The translations under genes were made by a program, and so were the position numbers. A stretch of 31,360 nucleotides of DNA from Acanthaster planci (taxonomy: Eukaryota; Echinodermata; Asteroidea; Valvatida; Acanthasteridae): assembly GCF_001949145.1 (NCBI RefSeq), contig NW_019091381.1, positions 1,347,988 through 1,379,347 on the forward strand, in the 5' to 3' direction. The notes beneath the pieces were generated by a model. The model was given only the letters and a program-made list of their open reading frames with translations. It did not search any database and was not told where the DNA came from. Below, piece by piece: positions 1 through 12,300 of this stretch. The stretch's first letter is position 1. The number at the start of each line of letters is the position of its first letter.

Positions 1-202
1 AACAAGATTAATGCAGGATTTTAATGGTCCCTAGGGGGTTAGGGTTAAATTTTGTACATGTATTCAGTGCCATAAAATGACATTAAGAATTGGGATCTCA
101 GGAAAGAATGCATATCTGCCAAAGAAATCTGACATATTTATGACTTTTTTACACAGTCAGTTACAAAGTTGCACAGTTCAGCAACTTTTAGTTAAACCCC
201 AA
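1..202 (-). other. SAPCD 3' untranslated/downstream sequence
   Basis: Sequence following the TGA at 203. No canonical poly(A) signal is visible on the minus strand and no other gene is seen. Confidence 0.5.
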
Positions 203-337
203 TCAGATGAATGTCGTGTTATTCGGCATCTCCTTGTGGTTTTGATGTTTCTTTCCTCGTGCTTCAAACAGCTGACGAATGAGGGCAGCCTTGTCCTTTT
301 CAAGCTGGGTGATGAGCTCACTCTTCTGAGACACCTC
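203..337 (-). CDS. SAPCD2: SAPCD last coding exon with stop
   Basis: 135 bp, acceptor GGATGACAG, stop TGA at 205-203. The peptide EVSQKSELITQLEKDKAALI continues with RQLFEARGKK and ends MPNNTTFI. It matches the human C-terminus EVTEKSERITQLEQEKSALI...QLFEAR...STFI. The short hydrophobic end could be a PDZ-type ligand (inference). No AATAAA is seen on the minus strand between 202 and 1, so the 3' UTR probably runs out of the window. Confidence 0.95.
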   Translation of the reverse strand, partial: EVSQKSELITQLEKDKAALIRQLFEARGKKHQNHKEMPNNTTFI

Positions 338-3300
338 CTGTCATCCAAGCCAGAAATGTGCATCAAAATTAGATTTTACAGTTACAAATGAGAGAGAGAG
401 TGTGTAGATTTGAACAAAATAGAATATTAAGACAAATTGGCACACGTTTAGAAGATCTTTTACGCCCTTTGTTAATTTTCAGAAATTTCACATTTTCAGA
501 GCCAGTAAACCTTTAAAAATAATCTCTTACCATCAATAACTTTTTGGTTTATTAGAGACCGTCATATACTGTTTGTAAATATTGACTTGTCAGGTTCCAC
601 AACTGCTGGGTTGACGAGTTGATATCTTGACCAAGACCAGTTACAGCCTTATGTGTAAGTACTGATGGTGAACAGAACAACATATAACTCTCTCTACCTT
701 GGTTAGTAATCTGTTTTGTTCTCGTAGCTGAGCGACGAGATTACTGTTGACACTGCTGGTACTCGATGTGCTACTCATGCGTTGCTTCGGGGGAACATGT
801 GAAGGTTGGACAGTGTCCATGGCCAGGTTCATATGATCCGGAAAATCCTGTACATTATGCAACAGAAATGACAAATACCACAACTGATTTCAGTCTTCCA
901 TTAACAAAGAAGATTCTCAGATGGGGGAAATTATGATTCTTAGAGTCTCAAGAGAATCCAAAGAGAAAAACTGTTGACTACATGTATGTTAGAAATAATC
1001 CTGGTAACACATTAATGTAAGCTTAGAAGCTTGCAGGCAGTGCCAGGTAGCAGCGTCCCTTGGGGAAGGAGCTGTATAGTCCCTTTCAGGGTGGAGGACG
1101 TGTGTCCTCCGGTAAGAGAACTCCCGGAAATGACTAAGGGACGAAACAGGCCTCCTGATCTTGATTTATTTATTTCTTTTGGGTCCCTTATTAAAATACG
1201 TGTATCCCCATATCAGTTAACATATTACTGACCATCCAGGGTTGCATCGAGGATCATATAATTCCAAATTTGCTCAGAGATCATCTCCGGGACAATCACC
1301 AGTGTTATCACTCTTCTTCCAACACTTCAACGCTTTAACAAGTGGCCAACTCTAAATAACAATGAAACTAGAAAATGTTCCTTCTGAACACAGAGCAACA
1401 GCTCTCAGCAGATCAGAGTTTTAAGCAAAGGTAAACAACAAGCCATCTAAAAGACTGCAAATCGTTCATCAAGTTACAGCTGAATAGGGTCGTCACGTCC
1501 CAGTTTCACACTAGATACCTCCTCTTTCACAATACTCTGCATTCCGTCCAACCAATATGAACATATTTAAAAATATCAGGTTTAACCCCTTACACAGAAA
1601 TGTGGATACAATCTTTTAAATTATTAGTGTTTATCATGTAATTCCTTTGAAATCTATCACATTAAAAATTCATGGATTTTCTTCATAACCTCAACAAAGT
1701 AGTAATAACCAAAAAGTTTCAGAAAAGGTATGACCTTGTTCAATTCTCTAATGTTTTAATTTTTGTTCATGGTTCAAGTCATTCTCCTTCATAGTGCCTT
1801 CAAAGTTAAATTTTTCTGTCTCATTTTATCTGTGCAGAAAGATAACTTAACTCATTCAATAAGAAACAAGAAATCACTGTAACTTGTCAAAGTTTACTCA
1901 TGCGAGTTCACACCTAGGTCCCAAATTTATGACAAGATAAACAGAAACAATAAGTAAGGTTATTTTTGATAATCATGGACACTGTAGCCACTCTAAAGAA
2001 ACAGTACAAATGTTTGAACTTTCTTACCCTTTATCAACTTTAAATAAGCAAAGATCCCTTTGAAGAGAGAATTTGCTTCGACACGTCACCGCACCCTTGG
2101 CCCCAATTTGTCTGAGTGCATTTCCAAGGGACGGTTGAGATCCATCCAAAATTGGGGCAACGCTGGCATGCACTGATGTATTCAACAGATGGTATGAAAA
2201 GGGGGTGTGATAAAAGGGCCACACACAGTCCACCCTGAAATTCTGTCCACCGCTCTGCATTGAAACCATGCTCTCGTCATTCTACTGTAATCAAACTGTG
2301 CTTAAACTTGCAAGGGCCACAGAGCCCATTAGAAATAATGGACAACAGACTCTTCCTTCCTCTTCCAGACAAATTCCTTCAAAACCTAACACTGGATTTT
2401 GAGGGATCTGGGACAGTTGAACTAACAGTTTCAAACCACACTGTTCCCAAAACAAGTCCTGCTAACCTGTGCTACATCTTGGAGTTTCTTGCAACATGAC
2501 AAAGCTCAAGTTTCTCACCCCCTCCCAGCACTCACCTTCTCTGGATTTTCCATGAGATGGGTGAGTTGTCTGTTGATCTCCAGGATTCTTGACATGCGAT
2601 AGGCTCGTCTGTCCTGCTGGCCTGAAGCAGGGGAGTCCTGAGAAACAAAATTAACACTCTTCCGTGTTAGTCAGGAAACATTTTTCAGTAACTTTTGAGT
2701 GGGCAAAGGAATCAGTGGGTTATCAAGGTTTTGGCTTCAGAAAAGCCGAATGGAAGTTTTATGAAAACAACCCTGAGTTTTCTCAAAGATCAACATGTAA
2801 ATTGAGGTTTAAAATTTCTAAAGTCTCACACTGTTAGCTAAAAGTTGGATTAAATTATTGAATTTACTCAACCGCAATGGTTGATTTTTCAGTGATAAAG
2901 TAACAAGGGGAAGACAACATTTTAAAAGAAGTTTCTTTTTTCTCAAAGATATATCATGATGAGTCTCATGCCAAGTTCCAATGGTTTGATACTGCTATCC
3001 GAATGTAGGAGTGAGGTACTTGAGCATGATACCTTGTCTTCTGGACACAAGACCAACTTAAACCTTACCTCGCCATGAGTAAACTGTGAGTTCCCTGAGT
3101 ATCCTGGGTGTCTCTGCCTGGCATATGCTAGTTGTCTCTGGTACCAGTCTCTGGATCTCTCAGCCACCTCCAAGCCCTGTAGTAACACATCTCGCTCCTG
3201 CTCTAGCTGTTTCATTCGTTTCAACTGCAATAAAAAAAAGGCATCTGGAGTAAGAGACTAATCATATGAAACATCAGACCATTTTAAGATACCATTATGT

Positions 3301-6300
3301 AATCGTTGGAAGTGCATGTAGTTCATGGTAGGAAGAAGAAATTCTACCCCGACAACCAAACATGGTGTGGTTAGAATGAACCCACTGCAATCCATGAGAA
3401 AAATTATTTTCTATACTCTGAGAAAAGATTTCTGGAACAGAAATCCCAGGTTTGTTAACTGTCCAATGGAAGTCACTGTCATCAGGACACGTGTACAGAT
3501 TCTACACAGGGTGTTGATGCTGGCCTGGTGATCATGAATTTCAAAATATGAATGTCAATCTAGAATAGGCTTTTCATGTTATAATTAAAAGTTGATTTTT
3601 TTTCCACAGCATTACCAATGGACCTTTCGCATGATATATGCAAATTAGACGGGCGCATGTGTGCTACTACAGCTGGTTGGCAAGTGCAGCCATCAACGCT
3701 GTCGGCATTGTAGGAGCGCTGCTCTAACCATAACGCAGCGCGTTGAAAGTCAAACAAAACTGTATAACAGCCTTTGTCCGATACTTCAGCATGCTTTTCT
3801 CGAAACTAAGCCAAGTTTTCAGTATCCTGAGGTTGGAAAGTAACAATTCCTTGTCTTTAAGTTTGGCACTCATGTCAAACTACATGTACATTGATACTAG
3901 TACAGAAATGGCATGTACATGTATGTGCTCACACTAACAGTTGCACATACATGGAGATTTGTATTGTTGCGTCATAGATTTAAGCAACTTTGCCAACCAG
4001 TGGCAGTAATGCGCATGCACCTGCCTTATTTGCATATTTAATGGGAAAGGTCCATAACATGCATTCAACACTAAGAGTAAAAGAAATTTAGCAGAAGAAT
4101 AAAAGCAAGAATGAGAAATAACACATTATGGAAAGGAAGAACACTGGCAAAAACTGATACAGAAAAACAATACAACTGGAAATGCCTTACTTAAATTCAA
4201 TGATATATTTCTTGAATGATTATGATGAAGTAAAAGGTACATGTCTGGTTTTTTTTTTGAGGTTGAACTGTAAGCTGACTACAAGTATGTTAACAAACCT
4301 GAAACAAATATGGTTTTCGTTAAATGCTTTCAACACTGCACTTACCCCATGCTATCACCTAACTGGACTTTTTTGAGACTTCAAAAATCTCATTATTTTT
4401 AACATGTGGAGTTGTGACCGACCCCCATCTGTCCATTTGACCTTAAAACAATCCCTTTTTAATTGCATTTTAAGACCAGATGTTTGCATAATTACGGATG
4501 ACCTTAACTCTGTTTTTTTAAGTAGTCCTCAAGTACTAACAAAAACCCAGACAAGAAAATGAAAAACCTTCGCTGATTTCGATTCATTTTTTATGAGAGG
4601 GAAAAGGTCTTCAGATGGTATAATTTCAAAATTATAAATAACAAATTCTATAACAATTACAGATACAAATGCCTTTGCTATTAAAGAAACAGTTTTGTTT
4701 TAGTGAATTTCAAAATTTACATGTCGTATTATGTGTACAGAATTGATTATATTATAGCCTTTAAACTTTGTGTGTTCAATAATGGAGAATCCCAACATTA
4801 AGTGTGCGAAACTATGACGTGTTTTATTGAGAGCATAATTATGTTCAACATGTTTGCTTATTGATGGGATCCTTGGCCTTTAATATTGATATTCTTTATA
4901 ACACATGATGAGGACTATGTCCAATGTCTGTTTCTGCAATTACTTATTTTTAATTCCGTCATGCATTGGTGCTTATCTTGTTATTAAGCACCTAGTCATC
5001 CACGCATGTGGAATCCACTCCCAATATACCGATGAACGCTCTTCGGTATGATTCATAACTTCATATCAAAATTAACTGCAGCCTTTATGTGATAAGCCAA
5101 TCAGAGAATGACATTTGTATTCTTGAAGTGACATGCGAACAACTATTGCTATCATTTTTTGCGCCTCTGGATGGATTTGTGTAGAATGTTCACCAAATGG
5201 AAAGAAACGGTCCCTTTGTTAGAAATGCAAAACAGGAGAAAACTGTGTGAAAATTTCAATATGTCCACGCCATATTCTAGTAGCAAATATTCCAGCCTGT
5301 GAACTGGACATCAACAAAATAATTGGTTGTCAATAAGTCTCAAAAATTTCCCAAAACAACCCTCATGTTTATTAAGGTGAGTAACTACATGTAAGACCGG
5401 AACCTTACACTTTACTGAACAATGAAAACATTCACCTCACCCTCCTAGCCTATAAAGTACCATGTGACCAAACAAAACATTTGTGACTGGATCCCACAAA
5501 GTGAGTCTTTAAGCTCCTCAGTTATTCTGCTTTAGTTTACATTAGAAGGAGCAACCAGATCTCCCTGTTTTGATATATCACTTAGTTTGGCATGCCGATG
5601 AAAAATGGACGTTTGTGGATGAAAAATAAGAGAATTCCTACTGATTTCCATTTTACAAGTTTTTAGTAAGATGCCGTGGTGTCTTGGGACTCATTTAACG
5701 TGGATGGGTTAAATTTATGCTTATACATGTATAAAGCGCTCAAATGACTGGTCTGGGGGCATGGCTACAAAGCGGTAAGCAACAAGATGACAACAAAAAA
5801 CAGCAGCAACTGATCCACAGGCACAGGTATATGCGTACTCAATACAGCTGTTTCACAATAGTGCGCCACCAAGAGTTTACAACGCATTGGCCATTCACAC
5901 TGCTCGAAATTTGTCAACCAAATGCGCGTTTGGAAAGGGTCGACAAATTATGTGCGTTATGATTGGCCAACGCATTGCAAACTCTTGGTGGCGCACTATT
6001 GTGAACAGCCCGTATTCTTAGTCAGTAAAGCTATCACTGCTACATGTAACCGCTTAGCGACTGTGCACTAGCTGTCAATATTCAAAGTCGCTTACCGGTA
6101 AGCGGCCAATGGCCCGAATTGAGAGGTGGTGATTTCTCTATTGATAAAAGAGAAAATTGCAGCAGGGAGGGCAATTAAACAGAAAAAGAACAAGACTGAA
6201 AAACTGTAAAAGAGACATTCACAGGACACACCCCACCAGGATTATTCAAGATCAATTCAAGAATTTGCTAAGCTACACTATTACATATCAAACTGCACAC

Positions 6301-9300
6301 ACAGTTGAAGAAAAACAATTTAAATGTACCATATCATTTGATAAAATGGAAAGATGTAACAGAACTCTTTTAACATGATCATCTTATTTTATTCACTGAG
6401 TGTCGACAAGTTATTGAAGACTTTCTTTTTGACTGGTAACAGAATACTACAGAATACCTGTGACCATATTTTAGGACTTCACATTACACTCTGATTTTGA
6501 AGGACATCTTTCCAGGTTTTCAAATGACAACGGCCTCCCGATGACCAGGAACTGGAACATACTTTTATTTTGAAGGATGATGACATATGCCATTCCAGAT
6601 GGGTCCACCCAAAAAAAAATAATGACAAGGATCATTAGCAATTGAACAATCCATCTGTGTTGTGTGTTCATGTGCAGTTTCAGTGATGAATTTCATAAGG
6701 AGTTTTATAATATTGAGTGTTACCATATCATTTACAAGTAGGCCACCAGATCTCATCACTGTAATGAATCCTCTGGTGGCAACAACATGTATCAGCCAAA
6801 TGACATTTTCTATACTGGATAGGGGCCTACACTGACTGGCAGCTGAATCAGTGCAATGCTAAATTAGTTGGACATGTTTTGTAAAGGTTAGCTAACTTAA
6901 AACCTTTCAGGTTGTAACTGCATGTCAAAATACGAACGTACGTATAGAAAACAATCAGCACGCTGAACATTATTAGTCTGCTATAAACACTCCACAAAAG
7001 CCTCCAAAGGGATGGACTGGGAAATAGTTGATTCAGAACAAGTCAAGACGGGTCATACTGGTCAAAATGGTTTCCCTGGCATGATAGAGAAATCAATCTC
7101 CTCAGAATGTGAGTACTTTGCATCTCAGTTTATATACATTTTGAGTGTGGATGTCTAAATCTTTCCAAGCCCAAGCATGACTAATACCGAAACCATTCCC
7201 CCCTTGCCTCACAACCCACAAGTCTGAGAGCCTTTATATGGTCATGCTGAGAATTACTAAATACATTCCAGCAACCAAGAGAAAGTTCAAAACCAGAGAA
7301 GAATGTCAATACTTGAGCTAATAAAACTTAAGAATTAGAGAGTAGCATTCAACGAGATCAGATTCCAGACCTACTTTCAAAGTGTTTTGCCGATTACTTA
7401 GCCTCTAAGGGGGAAAAAAAAGAATTACAGATTAACTCTGTAACTTGCAATGTCAACAGTTTCAGGCGTCAAATTTCTGCCTCGTCAAAATTCTTTTGCC
7501 AAGTTGAGTGTCCCTCAAAAGCTGGACTTAAGATGGTTTGACCACAAAAATGTGGCTTTTTGTGCGACCCCCATTAAACTTTGCACCTTTGTGGCAATAA
7601 CATCCACACAATTGCATGGCAAGGGTGGAGATCAAGTCACAAATTAGTTGTTGGTAGAGTTTGGTTCACAGCAGCAGGCCAGAGTATAACTTTAAGCTTG
7701 AATTGAAGTCAACTGTAAAATCTTTACTTTATAACTAGGAATTTAAAAGAAGCATTAAACATGTACAACTGCATTATTACATACATGCAATGACACATTG
7801 AATTCACAAGCAGACATTATTCATATTAAATATCAAAGAGCGAATTCACAATTCTTTGCAGTTGGTCATTCCCAGTGCATTACCTTGCCCCACTCCCCAG
7901 TTATTTCTCCATTTATCACCTTGTGTCACATCTCACACATGTCCCCCAGACACCACCCACTAGGGGACACAAAGAGACCAAAGGGGGTCCCACTGTGGCA
8001 CCATTGTTTGACCTCATTAAAGATTAATAGGGAAACAATATCCAACATTATCGATTCCCCTTTTGACTGGCTGGCAGTTCTCTGGCCAGGAACTGGTAAT
8101 CTGAACTGTCCACCCCTGCTGCTTGTCATGAGAATCACCACACTTGTGCTATAAATTTAACCACAAAGGTTCAACTGAGTTAAACAACTGCTGCTAAGGT
8201 GGAACTGAACTTACCATTAAATCTGGTCTTTCAGGAAAACTGGAAGACATAAAAAACCTGGGCTTGTATGCCCATGAGGAAATGTTTAAACCATACATGG
8301 GCAATGAATCACCCGTAAGTAGCGCCAGTCCAGGGCTTCACAAACCATGCAGGTTTTGGATACACAAACTGGCAGGATTTTCTAGACTCTGCTGCTAACC
8401 ACATGTAAAATATGAGGAACTTCACAAACTTAATAAAAAACAAACAGGTACTACATTTGAGTGGGTTTAAAAGTTTAAAACCTCCATTCTGGTTAACATG
8501 TTGGGAATCAACATTTTCCAGATTTGTAAACGGGAATTTTTGTTTTGAAGATGTCTTCAGTAGGGGTGTGGCAGTCATCCTAAATATACTTCGGTGAATA
8601 AAGGCTTAAAATTGAAACCGGGGACCCTTTGAACTAATCATATACAAAGTACATTGACCTTATGTACTATCAACACACTAAAAACAGACAGTACTACAAC
8701 ACTATTTTCTGTCCAACAAACAGTACTTCCCAAACATGTAAGGACATGCACCAACATGTCAGTACTGCATGTCACCCATTTCTTTTCTATCCTGGGTCCC
8801 ATGGTATCTTCTTTCAATGTCTTACTTCCTGTGTCCTTGTGATGGAGGCATTGTGAATGAGCAGACAATCAACAGGACGACAGCCAATCAATTCAACTAT
8901 TGTGGCTGGTAGTTAGATCATAATCCCCTCCATCAGACAAAATGATTAAAGAAAGTCTTGTTGGAATGCCATGAGAATAGTCAACGGAATTTTATCCCGT
9001 CTTCAACATTTGAAAGATGAAAAGTAAAAAAAAAAAATTCCAACCATATTTTTTTAGTACACATATCAATACTCTACATGTAGGTCCTATTTATAGATGT
9101 ACATGTCTGGTAAAATTAGGCACTTCCTAAACAAAATGTTGGGAAAGAAGCAATTTTTAAATTCATTTATTGTTTTGTTTACATAATTTGGGGATTGGTA
9201 CGAGTTCAGCTTTACTGTCAGAGGGCACCAAAAATAAACCAAGAGTATTCCATTTAACACAAGATTACTGAAACAGAAAATTAGGTCATTAAAATAAATG

Positions 9301-12300
9301 TATTCTTTCACTGATAATTTTTCATGAGTAAAGCAATAGGTTTACCCTATTGCCAAGATCTGCACACAAGTACATTTCTCAGATAAAGTCAAATCAAGTT
9401 CAATGTATTACTATTAAATTGGGTAAGCCAGTGTGTATGGGAATTACTTTGACTTCCATGGTATTGAAAAAAATTCACAGTACAAAGTTTGAATGCAATG
9501 ACCCAGTTCTGTCTGGACAAACCTATTTACCAAGGCTAGGTTTTCATTGTGAAAAATTAATCGACTAGTCAGGGGACTCTCGAGAAGTTCACAGCGGTTG
9601 CTTTTTAGTTTCATGGAATGTAAATATCAAGTCTCTCCCACGGAAGAGAGCAACAATAACCTAATAACGTTTCCTTCAATTTTAAATTTTTAACTTTAAA
9701 ACAAACCCAAATGCCATGCATGCTGAGATGAATTAATGGACAAAACAGTGGTTCTTGTTTTAAGCTGAATGGATTTCCAAGAAAGTTGCCACACTGCATG
9801 TGGATTTCCTTCTAGCAATCCAACAGCACCCTGCTAAAATCCAACTGAGCTGTAATAACAGGTGCAACCCCTCCTACCTCCGTGATTGAAGCTAGCTGCT
9901 GATTACAACACACAAATCTTGCTCTTTGGACTGTTCAGGCTGCCAACAATCTGATGAAAGAGGTCTTTGTTCTCAGGACATGTGCAGTATTCCAAGTTCA
10001 ACCTGACTATAATTTTTTTTTAAAGATCTTAAAGGATTCAGCTTACCAGGTTTAATTTTGTCCAAGTGATATCTGAATTTCTCTGCATTTTGCTAGGTAA
10101 CAAAGTAACTGTGTAATGATTGCTAAATAAATTCAATTTGACTGAAACTTTCTCAGTATTGACTCTACACACCCAAGAAATGTATCATAATCTTGTATTG
10201 ATTTCCAATGCAACGTACTTGGATGCAACTCAGTGACATTGTTTGACAAGCAGTTCAACCAACTAAAAAATCTACTTGAATGGAACATCTTGCTACAGAA
10301 ATTCCTTATTCAAAAACTGACCAATGGTTTAAAGTGCATGTGGGCTGGTTTACACAGCAACCTTCATGTTTACATCCAAGGCAGGATGCCTGTTGCATGA
10401 CGTAAGCAGGTATAAAATCAACCAGCCATTGTTTGCGCAGTAGTAAAGATTCCAGTGATTTTGAACAATTGGAATTGATCTGTTGGTATGTTACATGCTG
10501 GCTTGTCGGTACTCTACCAAGGACTGATGTGGATTCTATTTCTTCATTACAGGAACCATGTTGAATGGCTATTGAAAGACTTCAAAACCTTTTGCAATCA
10601 CAGATCAAATGCTGAAATGTTGCGGATGGGTGACTTACTGTTGACACAGTCAATGTTGATTGAATCAAAGCGCCTGGCTGTTAGGGTCAACAAGATCTGA
10701 TTTGAAGGAATGTGCAGCATGAATTCATATTTATTTGAAATCACTTGATTTTATATTCTCCCCAAATCTCTACAACCTACCAGATTGTAGTCAATGCCAT
10801 TGGAGACTGTATGGCGTCTGGGATCGGTGCGTTTTGACTGTTTAGCTTGGGTCTTCTGCTTCGGTGATTGGTTTGGAGGACGCTGCTCAGAAATGATGGG
10901 GCCCTCAACTGGCTTTGCTTCCACTACAAAAAAAATTAAAAGCAATTTTTTTGAATTGAAACTTTTACAAAACATCTAATAAATGAAAATGAATTTAACG
11001 TCGCAAGTAAAAGCCACTTGATGATGCTTACAATTGTATGCCCTACATGTAAGTCAATGTTAAATGTTACACATTATTTTTAAACACTTGTCTGACATTT
11101 TTATTTAGGTAGAGGATCAAAAATTAGTACACAGGTAAATAAGTTCCCAGCCACTTTGTTATCAGAATCAATACAAGCAAACAGTAAACACTGAGCAGGT
11201 ATTGTGACATTAAGTTAATGGGGTGAAAAGGTGCTTCAAAGAATAACAGAGTGGTTTTCCTACCAGTGAACTTTGTAACTAAGTGATACAGAGCCTTATT
11301 TTCAACAGTGTATTTAATAAACTGAATACAGCAGGAAATAGAATTCTAAATGGAAACCATGCCTTTTTGTTAATTTACAAATTTATAGCCAATCATCGAG
11401 GGAAATGGAGATCTGAAATAAGCATGTGTACATGTACACGCGTCTTGCAAGTCTTTCTACAACTTTATTTCAAAATTAAACTGAAACAATTTGCATCCAA
11501 GACTCTGAAACTAACCCCCAAATATCCTGTCAAGTAGCTACAACCACAGGACCTACATGATAATGGGTGTTCGTACTAACAAACCAGGGGTGAAAAAGAC
11601 CACTAATTTGATTAGTGAGGCGTGACATCACTACCCTAACCAGGACAATCAACAGTTCAACCACAGCTATTGGAAAGCAACACCACCTTCAAGTCAATTT
11701 TGGGGCTGAGCATTGGTCTCAGGGGATTAGTGGATTGTCTCTATTTTTGCTTTTGAGCTCAGAATAAATGCCGATTGAACTGAACATTGTCGACAAAGGA
11801 CAAGTTTGTAGGGTGTCTTAGAAAACTGAAAATCATGTCCATCTTTGGTGCTGAATCAAATTATGAACAGTTGTGTCTTAAGTGATACAAAATTCAATAA
11901 GGAATAGATGTCAAACTTGATAAAAGCCAACTACACAATATCACACCCTCGTATTCCACTTCCAACAGTTTCTGCTTTCCAATACAAAATTCCAAGCAGA
12001 TATTCAACTCGTTAGTTTGACCACATGACAGAAATCGAAAAGAGTTCCATAAGCGGACATCACTTGACACCCTGCGCACAGACCTAGCACGAGACTGATA
12101 AAAAAATTTGTGCTGAGAAGATGCTTCAATATTTTATCTGCTAAATTTTACTTTTTAGGACTTTTATCACTTTCTAAATTCTAGTGGCTGATATTGATAA
12201 GTACATTGTACATGTATGAGAGAAAATTAGTGATGTCCGTACATGGAACTTTAAACTTAAGGTTATAACATTTGCAAGACTCCAAACGGCCAACTTTGCT

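Larger units (their letters stand above)
3225..10780 (-). other. Large SAPCD intron 2 (7.6 kb)
   Basis: Lies between donor GTAGGT at 10780 and acceptor GCAG at 3225. It carries two inverted-repeat elements (3618-4055 and 5841-6016). The remainder is AT-rich with short unsupported ORFs, many TACATGTA palindromes, and a TATA/CRE-like cluster near 10398-10417. No conserved coding block was found. Confidence 0.75.

Noticed and set aside
2024-2269. Possible extra SAPCD exon (81-codon minus-strand frame ending at GG|GTAAGA)
   Set aside because: It ends in phase 2 while both flanking exons join in phase 0. The phase-0 frame has a stop just before the donor, and there is no similarity to the family.
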